From contig NZ_PIUM01000009.1 of NCBI RefSeq assembly GCF_002845745.1, positions 90,322 through 154,321 on the forward strand: DNA of 64,000 bases. The letters are read 5' to 3'. This stretch comes from Telmatospirillum siberiense. GTDB lineage: Bacteria > Pseudomonadota > Alphaproteobacteria > Rhodospirillales > Magnetospirillaceae. The position numbers and the translations under genes are program-made. Under the pieces are notes generated by a model, which was not told the origin of the DNA, did not search any database, and saw nothing but the letters and a program-made list of their open reading frames with translations. This document shows positions 1 to 10,500 of the stretch, piece after piece (position 1 is the stretch's first letter; every line of letters begins with the position of its first letter).

Positions 1-2400
1 GGTCTGATTATAGGTGTTGTAGCCGACACCCGCCTGGGCGTCGATGAAGGCCGGGCCAAAACGATGCAAGCCGTAGCCGGTGATCTGATAGCTGTCGATC
101 GAGGCGTAGCTGCCCGAGGAATTGCCGGTCCCCCAACTCCAACCCCGCACCCAACTGACGGCGACGCCGGCCATGCTGTCGGCGTCGATCTGATGGTCGA
201 GCCCCGTCACCAGGCCGACATTGCTGGCGGTGTAGCCATCGGCGCCGCTGGTGCCGCTGCGCAGGGATTTTCCGCCCAGCACCTGTCCCCATAGACCGTA
301 GCCGTGCGCGTCGGAGCCCGCCGAGACGCCCGCCGGGCCATTACCGGCAAGCGCCAGTTCATGCTGCTCGATCACCGATGTGGTGGGGGCCGCGGCCTGT
401 GTGGCCGCCTGCGCCGCAGGGGTGATCTGCGTCGGTGCCAGTTGTTTTATGGCCGTTTGCTGCGCACTGGTGGAAAGGCTGGACAAGACGGAAAGCACGG
501 AGCTTTGGAAAGCCGTGGCCTCGCCGCCGCTCGATGCGGCTATGGCGTCCAGGGCGGATCCCATCCCCGCGGCGGCGCCGCCCTCGGCATTGCCTTTGCG
601 GGCGTAATCGGTGGTGGCCTTTGTGGTCGTGGTGGTGGCGGCGCCGCTCAGCGTGACGACGAGATCGTTGCCGCCGTCCGCGGTCGAAAGGGCCGCGCTC
701 AATCCGCTGGAACCGGTAATGGTGACGGTGTCGCCGCTATAGGTGCCGACCGCGTTGGCATTGACGATCGTATAGGTGCCGGCGCTCAGACTGCTTCCGG
801 AAATGGTGATGGCGGTGTTGGAGACGGTCGCCGCGCTGCTGCCCGAGATATTGATCGAGCCGCCGTTGACGACCACGAGTCCGCCGCCGGTTTGGGAATA
901 GGTGCCGGTGATGGTGATGGCGTTGCTGACCTTCACTGTCGCATTGGTGACGTGCACGGTGTGGCCGCTGGCCAGAATGTTGTCATTCAGCCAGATATTG
1001 CCGGAAGCCAGCCATAGATCGGACGAGCTATTGGTGATGGTGCCGATCGTGCCGATGGTGCTGGTATTGGCCGATCCCCCGTTGTAGCCCGTCAGCAGGC
1101 CATAGGTGGTGCCGACGCCGCCGTTGATGGTCAGATTGGCCGTGGAACTGTTGACGATGGCGCCGGCGATGACGCCCGAGTTGGTGATGATGCCGAGATT
1201 GACGCTGAGGTTGTTGATGGCGGCGACGGAACCCGTGATGGTCCCGCTGTTGTCGATCGAGCCGATCGTCGCGGAGCCGGTGTTGTAAAGGCCATAGGTG
1301 CTGCCCGAGATGATACCGGTATTCTGGATGGTGTCGATGCGGGCGCTGTTCTGGACGCCGTAGGCGCCGGCGATTCTTCCGTTGTTGGTCAGGGTGGCGA
1401 TCGTGCCGGTAGAACTGATCGCGGCAGCGGCGGAACTGATGATGGTTGCTCCGGCCGCGTTATTGATGGTCGTGATGCTCCCCGAATTCGATAGGGCGAT
1501 GCCGGCGGAACTGGAAATGGTCCCGCTGTTCCCGATCGAGTCGATGGTGCCGGCATTCAGGATGCCGTCGCTGACACCGGAGATGACGCCGGCGTTGCTG
1601 ATCGTGCCGATTGTGGCGGAGTTCTTGATGCCGGCCGTGTAGCCCGAGATCGTGCCGATCGTCGTGCCGGTCGACTGGTTGTCGATCTCGCCGATCGTTC
1701 CTCCGGCCTTGTTCCAGATGCCGTTCTGCTGGCCGGTCCCGCTGCTGGAAAGCGCGCTGGTGATGGTGCCCTGGTTGGTAATGGTGCCGATGACCCCGCC
1801 GCTTTCGTTGCGGATGCCGTTCATGGTGGTGCCGCTGATGGCGCCGTGGTTGGTCAGGGCCGTGATGGTGCCACCGTTGACGATGCCGTTGTGAAGGCCG
1901 ATCAAACTGCCGGTGGTTTCGTTGATGATCGTGGCGATGGTGCCGCCGTCGGTCCAGATCGCGGCATAGCCGGTGGCGTTGATTATCCCGCTGTTGTCGA
2001 GCGTCCCGAGAGAGCCGGTGCTTCTGACGACGATGGGGTTGGGGGCGCTGATGCTGCCCGTGTTGATGATCGCGGAGAGCTGGACGCCGCTATCGACCTG
2101 GATGCCCGCGACCGTGGTGCTGGTGGTGTCGCCGCTGTTGGTGATGGTGCCATAGTTGGTGATGGTGGTGGCGTTCCCGGTCACCTCCACGGCGATACCG
2201 CTCGAATCCGAGAGCGTGACTCCTGGGAAGATGGTCAAGAACCCGGAGCTCACCGTGGCGCATCCGGAGGATGATCCTATGACAGCTGTGGAAGAAAAAT
2301 CATCACACGCCGCCGCCGCCGCATCGGAGGAGCTGAATGCGACGGTGACCAGCGTCAGAACGGATACGCCGGAAAGAAGGCCAATCCTCGAAAGCCCCAT
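1..2400 (-). CDS. Autotransporter adhesin-like protein (5' 800 codons; runs off left edge)
   Basis: An uninterrupted reading frame runs from an ATG at 2400 to base 1; I checked it codon by codon and found no stop. The N-terminus is a signal peptide (MGLSRIGLLSGVSVLTL, then AFSSSDAAAAA). About 500 residues of imperfect repeats of the type 'I-x-N-x-G-x-I-x-G' follow (ITNYGTITNSGD, LDNSGIINATG, LTNHGAISGT), as expected for a beta-helical passenger. After a linker (TSVIEQHELALAGNG) the last ~110 codons look like the start of a type Va autotransporter barrel: YGLWGQVLGG, GLDHQIDADSMAGVAVSWVRG and SYQITGYGLHRFGPAF. The end of the barrel lies outside the window. The protein would be exported by Sec and displayed on the outer membrane. 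Ligand unknown. Short plus-strand frames over this region are shadows. Confidence 0.9.
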   Translation of the reverse strand, partial: MGLSRIGLLSGVSVLTLVTVAFSSSDAAAAACDDFSSTAVIGSSSGCATVSSGFLTIFPGVTLSDSSGIAVEVTGNATTITNYGTITNSGDTTSTTVAGIQVDSGVQLSAIINTGSISAPNPIVVRSTGSLGTLDNSGIINATGYAAIWTDGGTIATIINETTGSLIGLHNGIVNGGTITALTNHGAISGTTMNGIRNESGGVIGTITNQGTITSALSSSGTGQQNGIWNKAGGTIGEIDNQSTGTTIGTISGYTAGIKNSATIGTISNAGVISGVSDGILNAGTIDSIGNSGTISSSAGIALSNSGSITTINNAAGATIISSAAAAISSTGTIATLTNNGRIAGAYGVQNSARIDTIQNTGIISGSTYGLYNTGSATIGSIDNSGTITGSVAAINNLSVNLGIITNSGVIAGAIVNSSTANLTINGGVGTTYGLLTGYNGGSANTSTIGTIGTITNSSSDLWLASGNIWLNDNILASGHTVHVTNATVKVSNAITITGTYSQTGGGLVVVNGGSINISGSSAATVSNTAITISGSSLSAGTYTIVNANAVGTYSGDTVTITGSSGLSAALSTADGGNDLVVTLSGAATTTTTKATTDYARKGNAEGGAAAGMGSALDAIAASSGGEATAFQSSVLSVLSSLSTSAQQTAIKQLAPTQITPAAQAATQAAAPTTSVIEQHELALAGNGPAGVSAGSDAHGYGLWGQVLGGKSLRSGTSGADGYTASNVGLVTGLDHQIDADSMAGVAVSWVRGWSWGTGNSSGSYASIDSYQITGYGLHRFGPAFIDAQAGVGYNTYNQT

Positions 2401-2744
2401 GCAAACCCCCAAAGAGTAGACTGAATGAATTTCTCTTAGTAACGGGGGTGCCCCCCACTTTGTCTAGCATTTTTATAGTGGTAGCGATCTTTTTTTAGTT
2501 ATTATTAAAACCGTTCACATGTTGCGCCGTTAAATTGATCTGACTTATTGGGTGTAATTTATTTTGGTTGAATTGTTTTATTGTCGGCGGCCGGAGCGGT
2601 TTGCGTCCGCCGAGGTGGCGCAGGAGCAATCCGGTCTGAATCGGCCTGGCCCGGCGCAAGGCGTGCTGGTCGCGCCGCTCTGATCGGCGGAGCCATTTGC
2701 CGAATCGGAAATTTGCGATAGGCTCCTTGCTAAAAGGGGGCATC
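2401..2744. other. Divergent intergenic region, no gene
   Basis: This AT-rich spacer separates the autotransporter (minus) from the lipoprotein protease (plus) and must hold both promoters. A small GGGGG-TG-CCCCC hairpin sits near 2444-2455. I could not assign confident -35/-10 boxes or an operator. The purine-rich AAAAGGGGG at 2733-2741 is the ribosome binding site that places the protease start at 2745. Confidence 0.5.
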
Positions 2745-3995
2745 ATGAGACTCGGTGGGCGGGCGGCTGCGGTCGCCATCGTTATGGGGGGATTGCTTTC
2801 GGGGTGCGGACCCGATCAGGCCCGGCCCGTCACTTACCGAATGGATGGCAGAACCTTTGCCAGTCCCGAGGCCGCCCTCGCCGAGGCTCGCCGCAAGGAC
2901 GATGGTTTCCTTGCCCAGGTCATTCCGACGACGCAGAGGCTGGGGGGATCCGTCGTCATCATTCTTCCCTCCATCGCCAGCATCCGGGCCACGCTGCTGA
3001 ACGCGACCCCGTTGAAGGGCGACGCGGCCGAGACGATTGCCCGGGCCGACGACATCCATGTCCTCACCGACGGCATGGCGATCGAGAAGGGGCATATCTT
3101 CGATTCGGTGAGCATCCTGCGTTCGGATGACCCGGCGCATGCCGACGGCGGCGATGCCGATTACAAGATCTGGCTGGATCGCTTCGGCGCCTCGCCCATT
3201 CAATGGACGCTGGTCACGCGCGCCGGGGGGAGCCATGTCATCACGCCGGCGGCGGCGACCGTCACCCGGCCGGTCTGGATGAACAGTCTCAATATCGGTG
3301 TGCTCAACGCCGCCGCCGATCTGGGAGCGCCGGTCAGCCATCAGCCGCTGCCCGCATCACCGGCGACCGGAAGCATCATCGGCACCACCTTTTTCATCGA
3401 TCAGGCCGGACATGCCCTGACCAACGCCCATGTGGTGAACGGCTGCAAATCCATTCAGGTGGCCTTGGGTGGCGGTGACGAGGCCGAGGCCAAGATCGTC
3501 GCCGCCGATACGCAGAATGATCTGGCCTTGCTGACGATATCGTCAGCGACGCCGTCCTACGCGCGATTCGCCTCGGCTCCTCCACGGCAGGGCGATCCGG
3601 TGGTGGTGTACGGCTTTCCCTTGGCGGGAGCTTTGTCGACGCAGGGAAATCTGGCCACCGGAATCGTCAGCGCCCTGGTGGGGGTGAAGGACGACAGCCG
3701 GATGCTGCAGATCTCGGCGCCGGTGCAGGCCGGCAACAGCGGTGGGCCGCTTTTCGACGCTTCCGGCAATGTCGTCGGTGTGGTCTCGGGCAAGATGAAT
3801 GCCTTGCGGGTGGCGGCGGTGACCGGAGACCTGCCCCAGAATGTCAATTTCGCCATCAAGACGAGTGTCGTCGAGACCTTCCTGCAGACGAACGGTATGC
3901 GGTTCGAGCAAGGGGGCGTCGGGAAAACCCAGGCGGTGGCCGATATCGCGGACCGGGCGAAAACCTTTACCTACAAGCTGACCTGCAACCGGTAA
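2745..3995 (+). CDS. Trypsin-like serine protease, predicted lipoprotein
   Basis: 416 aa. The start at 2745 follows a strong AAAAGGGGG site and gives a clean lipoprotein signal (AIVMGGLLSGCG, lipobox LSGC); an in-frame TTG at 2697 would bury it. The N-terminal ~200 residues have no recognisable domain. The C-terminal half is an S1C/DegP-type catalytic domain: His in LTNAHVV, Asp in DTQNDLALL, Ser in QAGNSGGPL. There is no PDZ domain, unlike DegP/DegQ. It probably acts on periplasmic or envelope proteins from a lipid anchor. It is divergent from the autotransporter, so a role in processing or quality control of that surface protein is possible but only inferred. Confidence 0.85.
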   Translation: MRLGGRAAAVAIVMGGLLSGCGPDQARPVTYRMDGRTFASPEAALAEARRKDDGFLAQVIPTTQRLGGSVVIILPSIASIRATLLNATPLKGDAAETIARADDIHVLTDGMAIEKGHIFDSVSILRSDDPAHADGGDADYKIWLDRFGASPIQWTLVTRAGGSHVITPAAATVTRPVWMNSLNIGVLNAAADLGAPVSHQPLPASPATGSIIGTTFFIDQAGHALTNAHVVNGCKSIQVALGGGDEAEAKIVAADTQNDLALLTISSATPSYARFASAPPRQGDPVVVYGFPLAGALSTQGNLATGIVSALVGVKDDSRMLQISAPVQAGNSGGPLFDASGNVVGVVSGKMNALRVAAVTGDLPQNVNFAIKTSVVETFLQTNGMRFEQGGVGKTQAVADIADRAKTFTYKLTCNR

Positions 3996-4050
3996 CCCGT
4001 TCGGCCGGCCGGGGAGCGGAACCCGGCCGGCCCCCGGGCCTGCCTTTTCC

Positions 4051-5250
4051 TCACGGCGCGCAGGAGGCGATCTTGCGCCCTCCACCCATCCGCAGAAGCG
4101 GGACGACCAGGGCGAGGATGGCGCCAAACGCGCTGACCGCCGTCCATCCCGCCGTGCTCCAGGCCAGACTGGCGCCGATTGAACCCAGCGAACCGCCAAG
4201 GAACATTCCGGTCATGAAGATGGTGTTCAGGCGGTTGCGGGCTTCGGGATGCAGCGCGTAGATGATGTGCTGGTTGGACACCAGCGCGCTCTGTACCCCG
4301 AAATCGAGCAGGATCACGCCGACGACGAGGCCCGCGATGCCATGCCACAGTCCGAAGGCCGCCCAGGCCGCCACGGTCAAGGCCGCGCCCAGCCCGATCA
4401 CGGCTTGCGGCCCCTTGCGGTCGGCCAGCCGTCCGGCCAGCGGTGCCGCCGCCACGCCGACGGCGCCGACGACGCCGAACAGACCCGCCACGTCGGCGCC
4501 GAGATGGAACGTCTGCAGATGCAGGGCGAGAATGGTCCAGAAGGCGGTGAAAGAGGCGAACAATCCCGCCTGGACCAGCGTCGCCCGACGCAGGGCCGGC
4601 TCGTCGCGCCAAAGATGGAAAAGAGTGGCAAGGGCGTGTCCGTAACGGATCGAGGATGAGGGGTGGCGCCGGGGCAGGGCGATGGCCATGGAGGCCGCGC
4701 CGGCCAGGGCCAGGGGTACGGCAAGCCAGAACATCGCGCGCCATCCGCCGTGGGTGGCGACGAAACCTGCCAAGGTCCGGCTGAACAGGATGCCGCCGAG
4801 CAATCCCGCCATGACCGTGCCGATGGTGCGTCCCCGTCTTTCCGGGCTGGCGAGGCTGGCCGCGAAGGGGATGATCTGCTGGGCGACGGTGGCGCCGGCT
4901 CCCACCAGCAGCGAGGCAAGGAGAAGAAGCGCGGCTGTCGGGGCGGCCGCCGCGGCGGCCAGCGCCAGGCCGAGCACGGCGAATTGGGTAACGATCAGGC
5001 GCCGCCGATTCACCATGTCTCCCAGCGGCACCAGCAGAAACAGGCCGGCGGCATAGCCGAGTTGCGTCGCGGTCGGGATCAGTCCGGTCAGGGACGAGCC
5101 TGGGAAATCGCCCTCGATGGCTCCCAGCATCGGCTGATTGTAATAGATGTTGGCGACGGCGAGGCCGCTGGCCGCCGCCATCGCGAAGGTAAGACCGCCG
5201 CCCAGGGCTTGCGTCGGGGCGGCGGCGGGATTGGTTGGTGACTGGCTCAT
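4051..5250 (-). CDS. MFS transporter (sugar/drug efflux type)
   Basis: 399 aa starting at [11 protein letters not shown]; the frame is open upstream but that extension is low-complexity and not credible. About 12 hydrophobic segments and the MFS loop 2-3 motif are visible ([11 protein letters not shown]), with a second half-motif [18 protein letters not shown] near TM1 is typical of the YfmI/NepI-like arabinose/drug efflux MFS branch. It sits divergent from a LysR gene with 105 bp between the starts, the usual arrangement for a LysR-controlled exporter. Substrate not predictable. Confidence 0.85.
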   Translation of the reverse strand: MSQSPTNPAAAPTQALGGGLTFAMAAASGLAVANIYYNQPMLGAIEGDFPGSSLTGLIPTATQLGYAAGLFLLVPLGDMVNRRRLIVTQFAVLGLALAAAAAAPTAALLLLASLLVGAGATVAQQIIPFAASLASPERRGRTIGTVMAGLLGGILFSRTLAGFVATHGGWRAMFWLAVPLALAGAASMAIALPRRHPSSSIRYGHALATLFHLWRDEPALRRATLVQAGLFASFTAFWTILALHLQTFHLGADVAGLFGVVGAVGVAAAPLAGRLADRKGPQAVIGLGAALTVAAWAAFGLWHGIAGLVVGVILLDFGVQSALVSNQHIIYALHPEARNRLNTIFMTGMFLGGSLGSIGASLAWSTAGWTAVSAFGAILALVVPLLRMGGGRKIASCAP

Positions 5251-5355
5251 CGGAGATGCCTTTCCAGGGAAATTCGGTAAGGCCATTACTATCATTTTAT
5301 CAAAAAATGCGGTATTGACTGAAATTGTTAAGGCAGAATATCGGATATCGATATA

Positions 5356-6234
5356 ATGGACATCGATAGCGTTGCCGTCCTCGTCGCCGCCGCCTCGGCC
5401 GGCAGTCTGTCGGCCGCCGCGCGCCGTCTCGGCGTCACGCCGATGGTCGCCACCCGGCGCTTGGCCGCGTTGGAGCAGGACCTTGGCGTCCGTCTGATGC
5501 ACAGGACGACGCGTTCCCTTTCCCTGACCCCGGAAGGGGAGGCCTATCTGCCTTACGCCCAGGCTCTCGTCGAAGGCGAAGCCGCTGGGCGGGCGATATT
5601 GCGATCCTCGGCGTCGGGGGCGTCGGGACTGTTGCGCGTTACCGCGTCGGTGGCCTTCGCCAGGAAGATCATCGCGCCCATGGTGCCACGGTTGCTGCGC
5701 GCCAATCCCGAATTGCGCATCGACCTCGAAATGACCGATCAGGTGGTGGATATCGTTTCGTCGGGCGTCGATCTTGCCATCCGCATAGCAAAGTTGCGCG
5801 ACAGCAGCCTGATCGCCCATCGCCTGGCCGGCAGCCCCCGCGTACTTTGCGCCTCTCCCGCCTATCTGGAGGCGAGGGGGGCGCCCGCGACCCTGGAGGA
5901 ATTGTCCTCGCACGACTGCCTGGCGCTGAGCGGGGTAACCCATTGGGTTTTCCTGGCGGCCGGGCGGGAGCGCCAGGTGCGGGTCGGCGGCCGGTTCTCC
6001 TCCAGTAGCATCGAGGGCTTGCTCGAGGCCAGTCTCAATGCCGGGGGTATCGGTCTGATCGCCGAATGGAACGTCCGTGACGAATTGCGGCAAGGAACCC
6101 TGGTCCCCTTGTCGATTGAGGGGGCTGTGCCCGAGGATTTGTCGATCTGGGCGGTCTATCCGAGCGCCCGGCTGGTTCTGCCCAAACTGCGCGTTTTCGT
6201 GGCGGCCCTGGAGGCCGAACTCGCCGGCCGCTGA
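5356..6234 (+). CDS. LysR-family transcriptional regulator
   Basis: 292 aa, full length for the family. An N-terminal winged HTH (residues 1-60, with [37 protein letters not shown]) is followed by a periplasmic-binding-protein-like effector domain ([37 protein letters not shown] segment; LysR YafC/DmlR subgroup). It probably controls the divergent MFS gene through sites in 5251-5355, and itself by autoregulation. Effector unknown. Confidence 0.9.
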   Translation: MDIDSVAVLVAAASAGSLSAAARRLGVTPMVATRRLAALEQDLGVRLMHRTTRSLSLTPEGEAYLPYAQALVEGEAAGRAILRSSASGASGLLRVTASVAFARKIIAPMVPRLLRANPELRIDLEMTDQVVDIVSSGVDLAIRIAKLRDSSLIAHRLAGSPRVLCASPAYLEARGAPATLEELSSHDCLALSGVTHWVFLAAGRERQVRVGGRFSSSSIEGLLEASLNAGGIGLIAEWNVRDELRQGTLVPLSIEGAVPEDLSIWAVYPSARLVLPKLRVFVAALEAELAGR

Positions 6235-6259
6235 GACCCGGCGATCCGGCTTTTTTAGA

Positions 6260-6380
6260 AACCACCAAGACACCAAGGCACCAAGGCGCCTTTGGGATCA
6301 CCCGGACGATAGCCGATGACAGGACGGGAGAATGTCTGTGGCACTTTCCGCCGCCTTGGTGCCTTGGTGTCTTGGTGGTT
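6260..6380. repeat. 29-bp perfect inverted repeat built of CACCAAGRC units
   Basis: The arm at 6260-6288 is exactly reverse-complementary to 6352-6380, with a 63-nt spacer. Each arm is made of short tandem units (ACCAAGAC, ACCAAGGC, ACCAAGGC). It lies between the convergent ends of the LysR gene and fdhE and could end transcription from both sides. From memory, similar 'ACCACCAAG' repeats are scattered in unrelated bacterial genomes, so it may be a mobile or REP-like palindrome. Confidence 0.85.
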
Positions 6381-6438
6381 CAAAATATCCAGGGTTGCCT
6401 TTCAAGCCATCAGGGAATCAAAGGTAACGGGAGAAGCC

Positions 6439-7293
6439 TTAGATTGCCTGTAACAGAAAAGGATTGGCTCCCATCCGGCGGTATCCTTCCTCGCCGACCA
6501 GAAGATCCAACGCCAGCGAGGCGAGATCGTCGGCCACGGGATCCAACCCTTGCGCCTTGTCGGCGTGCAGCAGCTTCAAATAGCTTTTGCAGGAATCGCA
6601 GGTTTCCGCCCGTGCGACGCCGCTGTCGCCTTCGATGAAACGCTGGGTGACCTTCTTTCCATCGCCGCAAGCGACGCAGGTGGCCCGCACATGGTGCCAG
6701 GCGGTGTGGCAAAGACCGCAATGCAGATAGCGCAAGCCCCCCGATTGCATGCCGATGTGAATGACGCCGGCGACGGGGGCGCTACCGCAAACGGGACAGG
6801 TGGTCATGGTGGATTCGGGGCGGGCGATGCTCGGGGCGATGTGGGCCGCGTGCCGGGTCCATGCCAGTTGCAGGGCCGCCATGACCAGTGGCGCCGCCGG
6901 CAGGTCGGCGGGCGTCGGGGCGCCGTTGTGCAGGCGGTTGGCCAGCGCGGTCAGGGTGCCGGGGTCCTGCCCCAGAACATCTTCCACCGCGCCGATGGCG
7001 GCGGCCGGCAGATGGGGCCGCAGGCGCGGATAGAGGGCTTCGAGATCGGCGCGCCACCGGCCTTCGGGCGGGGCGTCGGCGGGAAGCGCCGCCACCTCCC
7101 GCTGTCCGTCGCTCACGTCGGCGACGAAGAGGAGCCAATCCCGCAGGCTGTTTCCATCGGCAAGTTGCCTCAGGCGATCCGCCCGGCGGCGGAAGAGCTG
7201 TGCCGGGTCGGGCGGCAGCAGCGGTTCCGGCGATTGACCCGGCGTGATGGCGGGGTTTGTCCAGGGAAATGGCGCTGAGGCGGAGGTGGTCAT
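6439..7293 (-). CDS. fdhE: Formate dehydrogenase accessory protein FdhE
   Basis: 284 aa, near the usual FdhE length. The C-terminal half has the diagnostic cysteine pairs of its rubredoxin-like iron domain: CPVCGS, CGLCH, CVACGD and CDSC. FdhE binds the formate dehydrogenase catalytic subunit during cofactor insertion and Tat export. It is divergent from fdhA with 303 bp between starts, consistent with dedication to the complex encoded there. AGGAG lies about 11 nt before the ATG. Confidence 0.9.
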   Translation of the reverse strand: MTTSASAPFPWTNPAITPGQSPEPLLPPDPAQLFRRRADRLRQLADGNSLRDWLLFVADVSDGQREVAALPADAPPEGRWRADLEALYPRLRPHLPAAAIGAVEDVLGQDPGTLTALANRLHNGAPTPADLPAAPLVMAALQLAWTRHAAHIAPSIARPESTMTTCPVCGSAPVAGVIHIGMQSGGLRYLHCGLCHTAWHHVRATCVACGDGKKVTQRFIEGDSGVARAETCDSCKSYLKLLHADKAQGLDPVADDLASLALDLLVGEEGYRRMGANPFLLQAI

Positions 7294-7596
7294 GATCTCG
7301 GAAGGCTCCTGTCGGGGATGATCGGTAGATGAGCGTTATATACGTAAACTACAAGACGACTTGGCCGGCTACTCTGTTGTTTGATCGGAATTTTAAAACT
7401 AGAACGTTCATAATGGTGCTGAATGTTGTATAAATAAGTAGAGCGCGTAATTTTTTCCGAAAGATGTTGAGTCTCTCTTTAAAAGCCGGAATGCCATGCC
7501 ATTATATCATCTGCCATATGAGTCCGGGTTTTAATCGGCTGCGGATTTTAAGGAAGGCATTCCTTTAAGAAAATTACGATTCCTAAAAAGGGACGG
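7294..7596. other. fdhE / fdhA divergent control region
   Basis: No gene. The region is AT-rich and must contain the promoters for fdhE (minus) and fdhABC (plus). A stretch GCGTTATATACGTAAAC near 7334-7350 resembles one half of a molybdate (ModE) box, which would fit a molybdoenzyme, but the second half is absent. AAAAAGGGACGG precedes the tandem ATGATG of fdhA. Confidence 0.4.
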
Positions 7597-10500
7597 ATGA
7601 TGCAGGTCTCACGGCGACAGTTTTTCAAGATTTCAGCGGCCGGCTTGTCGGCGAGCAGCATGGCGGCGCTGGGTTTTTCGGCATCCCCGGCTCTGGCCGA
7701 GGTGCGGCAGTACAAGCTGTTACGGGCGAAGGAGACCCGCAACACCTGTACCTATTGTTCGGTGGGCTGCGGCCTGCTGATGTACAGCCTGGGTGACGGC
7801 GCCAAGAACGCCAAGGCCAATATCATCCATATCGAAGGCGATCCGGACCATCCGGTCAGCCGTGGCTCGCTCTGTCCCAAGGGCGCCGGGCTTCTGGACT
7901 TCGTCCACAGCGAAAGCCGCCTCAAATATCCGGAAGTCCGCGAGGCGGGCTCCAAGGAATGGAAGCGGATTTCGTGGGAGGAGGCCATCACCCGCGTCGC
8001 CCGGCATATGAAGACCGACCGCGACGCCAATGTGGTGGCCAAGAACGCCCAGGGCGTCCCGGTCAATCGCTGGCTTTCCACCGCCATGCTGACCGCCTCG
8101 GCCTCGTCCAACGAGACCGGCATTCTCAGTCAGAAATTCATCCGTTCGCTGGGTATCGTCGCCACCGACGCCCAGGCCCGCGTCTGTCACGGACCCACGG
8201 TATCGGCCCTGGCTTCGACCTTCGGCCGCGGCGCCATGACCAACAACTGGGTCGATATCAAGAACGCCGATTTCATCCTGGTCATGGGCGGCAATCCGGC
8301 CGAGGCCCATCCCGTCGGCTTCAAATGGGCCATCGAGGCGAAGAAGAAGGGCGCGCGCCTGATCGTCGTCGATCCCCGTTTCAACCGCACGGCCTCGGTG
8401 GCCGACGACTTCCTGCCGATCCGCGCCGGTTCCGACATCGCTTTCCTGGGCGGGATCATCAACTGGCTGATCTCCAACGGCAAGATCCAGTGGGATTATG
8501 TCAAGGCCTACACCAACGCAGCCTTCATCGTCAGCGAAGGCTACTCCTTCGACGAGGGGCTGTTCGCCGGCTATGACGAGGCCAAGGGGCAATACGACCG
8601 CGGTTCCTGGTCCTATGAACTGGACGAGGCCGGCGAGGCGAAGGTCGACCCCACGCTCGAACATCCGCGTTGCGTGTGGAACCTGCTGAAGCAGCATTAT
8701 TCCCGCTATACGCCCGAGATGGTGGTGACGCTGACCGGCAGCCCGAAGGACGGTTTCCTCAAGGTTTGCGAGCATCTGGGCGCCACCGCGGTTCCCGACA
8801 AGGTGGCGACCATCCTCTATGCCTTGGGCTGGACCCAGCATACCACGGGCTCGCAGAACATCCGCACCATGGCGATGATCCAGCTTCTGCTGGGCAACAT
8901 CGGCATGCCAGGGGGCGGAGTGAACGCGCTGCGCGGACATTCCAACATCCAGGGTTTGTCCGATCTGGGGCTGTTGTCCACCAGCTTGCCTGGCTATCTG
9001 ACCCTGCCCAGCGAAAGCGCCCATCCCACCTTCGCCGACTATATCGCCAAGAACACGCCGAAGGCCCAACGCCCGGGGCAGATGAACTATTGGGGCAATA
9101 CGCCCAAGTTTTTCGTCAGTCTGCTGAAATGGTTCTGGGGTGACAAGGCCACGCGCGAGAACGACTGGGGCTATGACTGGCTGCCCAAGTGGGACCGCAT
9201 GTATGACGTGCTGGCCATCATGGACCTGATGCACCGGGGCAAGCTGAACGGCTTCATCGTCCAGGGCTTCAACCCCCTGGCCTCGCTGCCCGACTACAAC
9301 AAGAATGTCGCCGCTTACGCCAAGCTCAAATATCTGGTGATCATCGACCCGATCGCCACCGAAACCTCGACCTTCTGGCAGAACCACGGCGAATTCAACG
9401 ACGTGGATAGCGCCTCGATCCAGACCGAGGTGTTCCGCCTGCCCTGCACCTGCTTCGCCGAGGAGGACGGCTCGATCGTCAATTCCGCCCGCTGGCTGCA
9501 ATGGCATTGGAAGGGGGGCGAACCGCCGGGCGAGGCCAGATCCGACCAGGCGGTGCTGGGCGAACTGTTCTTCGCCTTGCGCAAACTCTATCAGGAGGAG
9601 GGCGGCACCCTGCCCGAACCCATCCTCAATCTGTCCTGGCCCTATGCCAACCCGCGCGAGCCGACGCCCGAGGAGCTGGCCAAGGAGATGAACGGCCGGG
9701 CCTTGACCGATGTCGTCGATCCCAAGGACCCCACCAAGGTTCTGGCCCGCAAGGGCGAGCAGCTTCCCGGCTTCGCCCTGCTGCGCGACGACGGCTCCAC
9801 CCTCTGCGCCGCCTGGATCTTCTCGGGTTGCTGGACCCAGGCAGGCAATCAGATGGGCCGGCGCGACAATACGGATGTCGGTCTTGGCGCCACCCCGGGC
9901 TGGGCCTGGTCATGGCCGGCCAATCGCCGGATCCTCTACAACCGGGCGTCCTGCGATCCGGCCGGCAAGCCCTGGGATCCCAATCGCAAGCTGATCGCCT
10001 GGACCGGCGAGAAATGGGCGGGCGGCGATATTCCCGATTTCCAGGTCGACGCCGGGCCGCAGACCGGCATGAACCCCTTCATCATGAATCCGGAAGGGGT
10101 TGGCCGTCTGTTCAGTACCGACAAGCTGGTGGACGGGCCGTTCCCCGAGCATTACGAGCCGATGGAAAGCCCGCTGGGGACCAATCCCCTGCATCCGAAG
10201 GTGGTTTCCTCGCCGGCGGTTCGCATCTTCGCCGCCGACAAGGAGCGCCTGGGGACCCGCGAGAAATTTCCCTATGTCGGCACCACCTACCGGCTGACCG
10301 AGCATTTCCAGTTCTGGACGAAGAGCGTGCGTCTGTCGGCCATCGCCCAGCCGCAGCAGTTCGTCGAGATCTCGGAACAGTTGGCCGCCGAAAAGGGCAT
10401 CGTCAACGGCGAATGGGTGAAAGTCTCCTCCCGGCGCGGTTTCATCAAGGCCAAGGCCATGGTGACCAAGCGCGTCAAGGTATTGACGGTCAACAACCAG

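Noticed and set aside
64..2419. Many plus-strand frames across the first 2.4 kb
   Set aside because: They are the complement of one uninterrupted 800-codon minus-strand autotransporter gene with signal peptide and repeats; the plus frames are low-complexity and lack ribosome sites.
4051..6276. A 741-codon minus frame extending the MFS gene far upstream
   Set aside because: The extension overlaps the whole divergent LysR gene and is G/R/Q-rich shadow sequence; the transporter fold begins just after 5250.
6260..6380. CRISPR-like array of CACCAAG repeats
   Set aside because: Units are 8-9 bp, directly adjacent and arranged as one inverted pair; there are no spacers or cas genes.
7334..7350. 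ModE box upstream of formate dehydrogenase
   Set aside because: Only one half (CGTTATATA) is present; no inverted second half at any sensible spacing.
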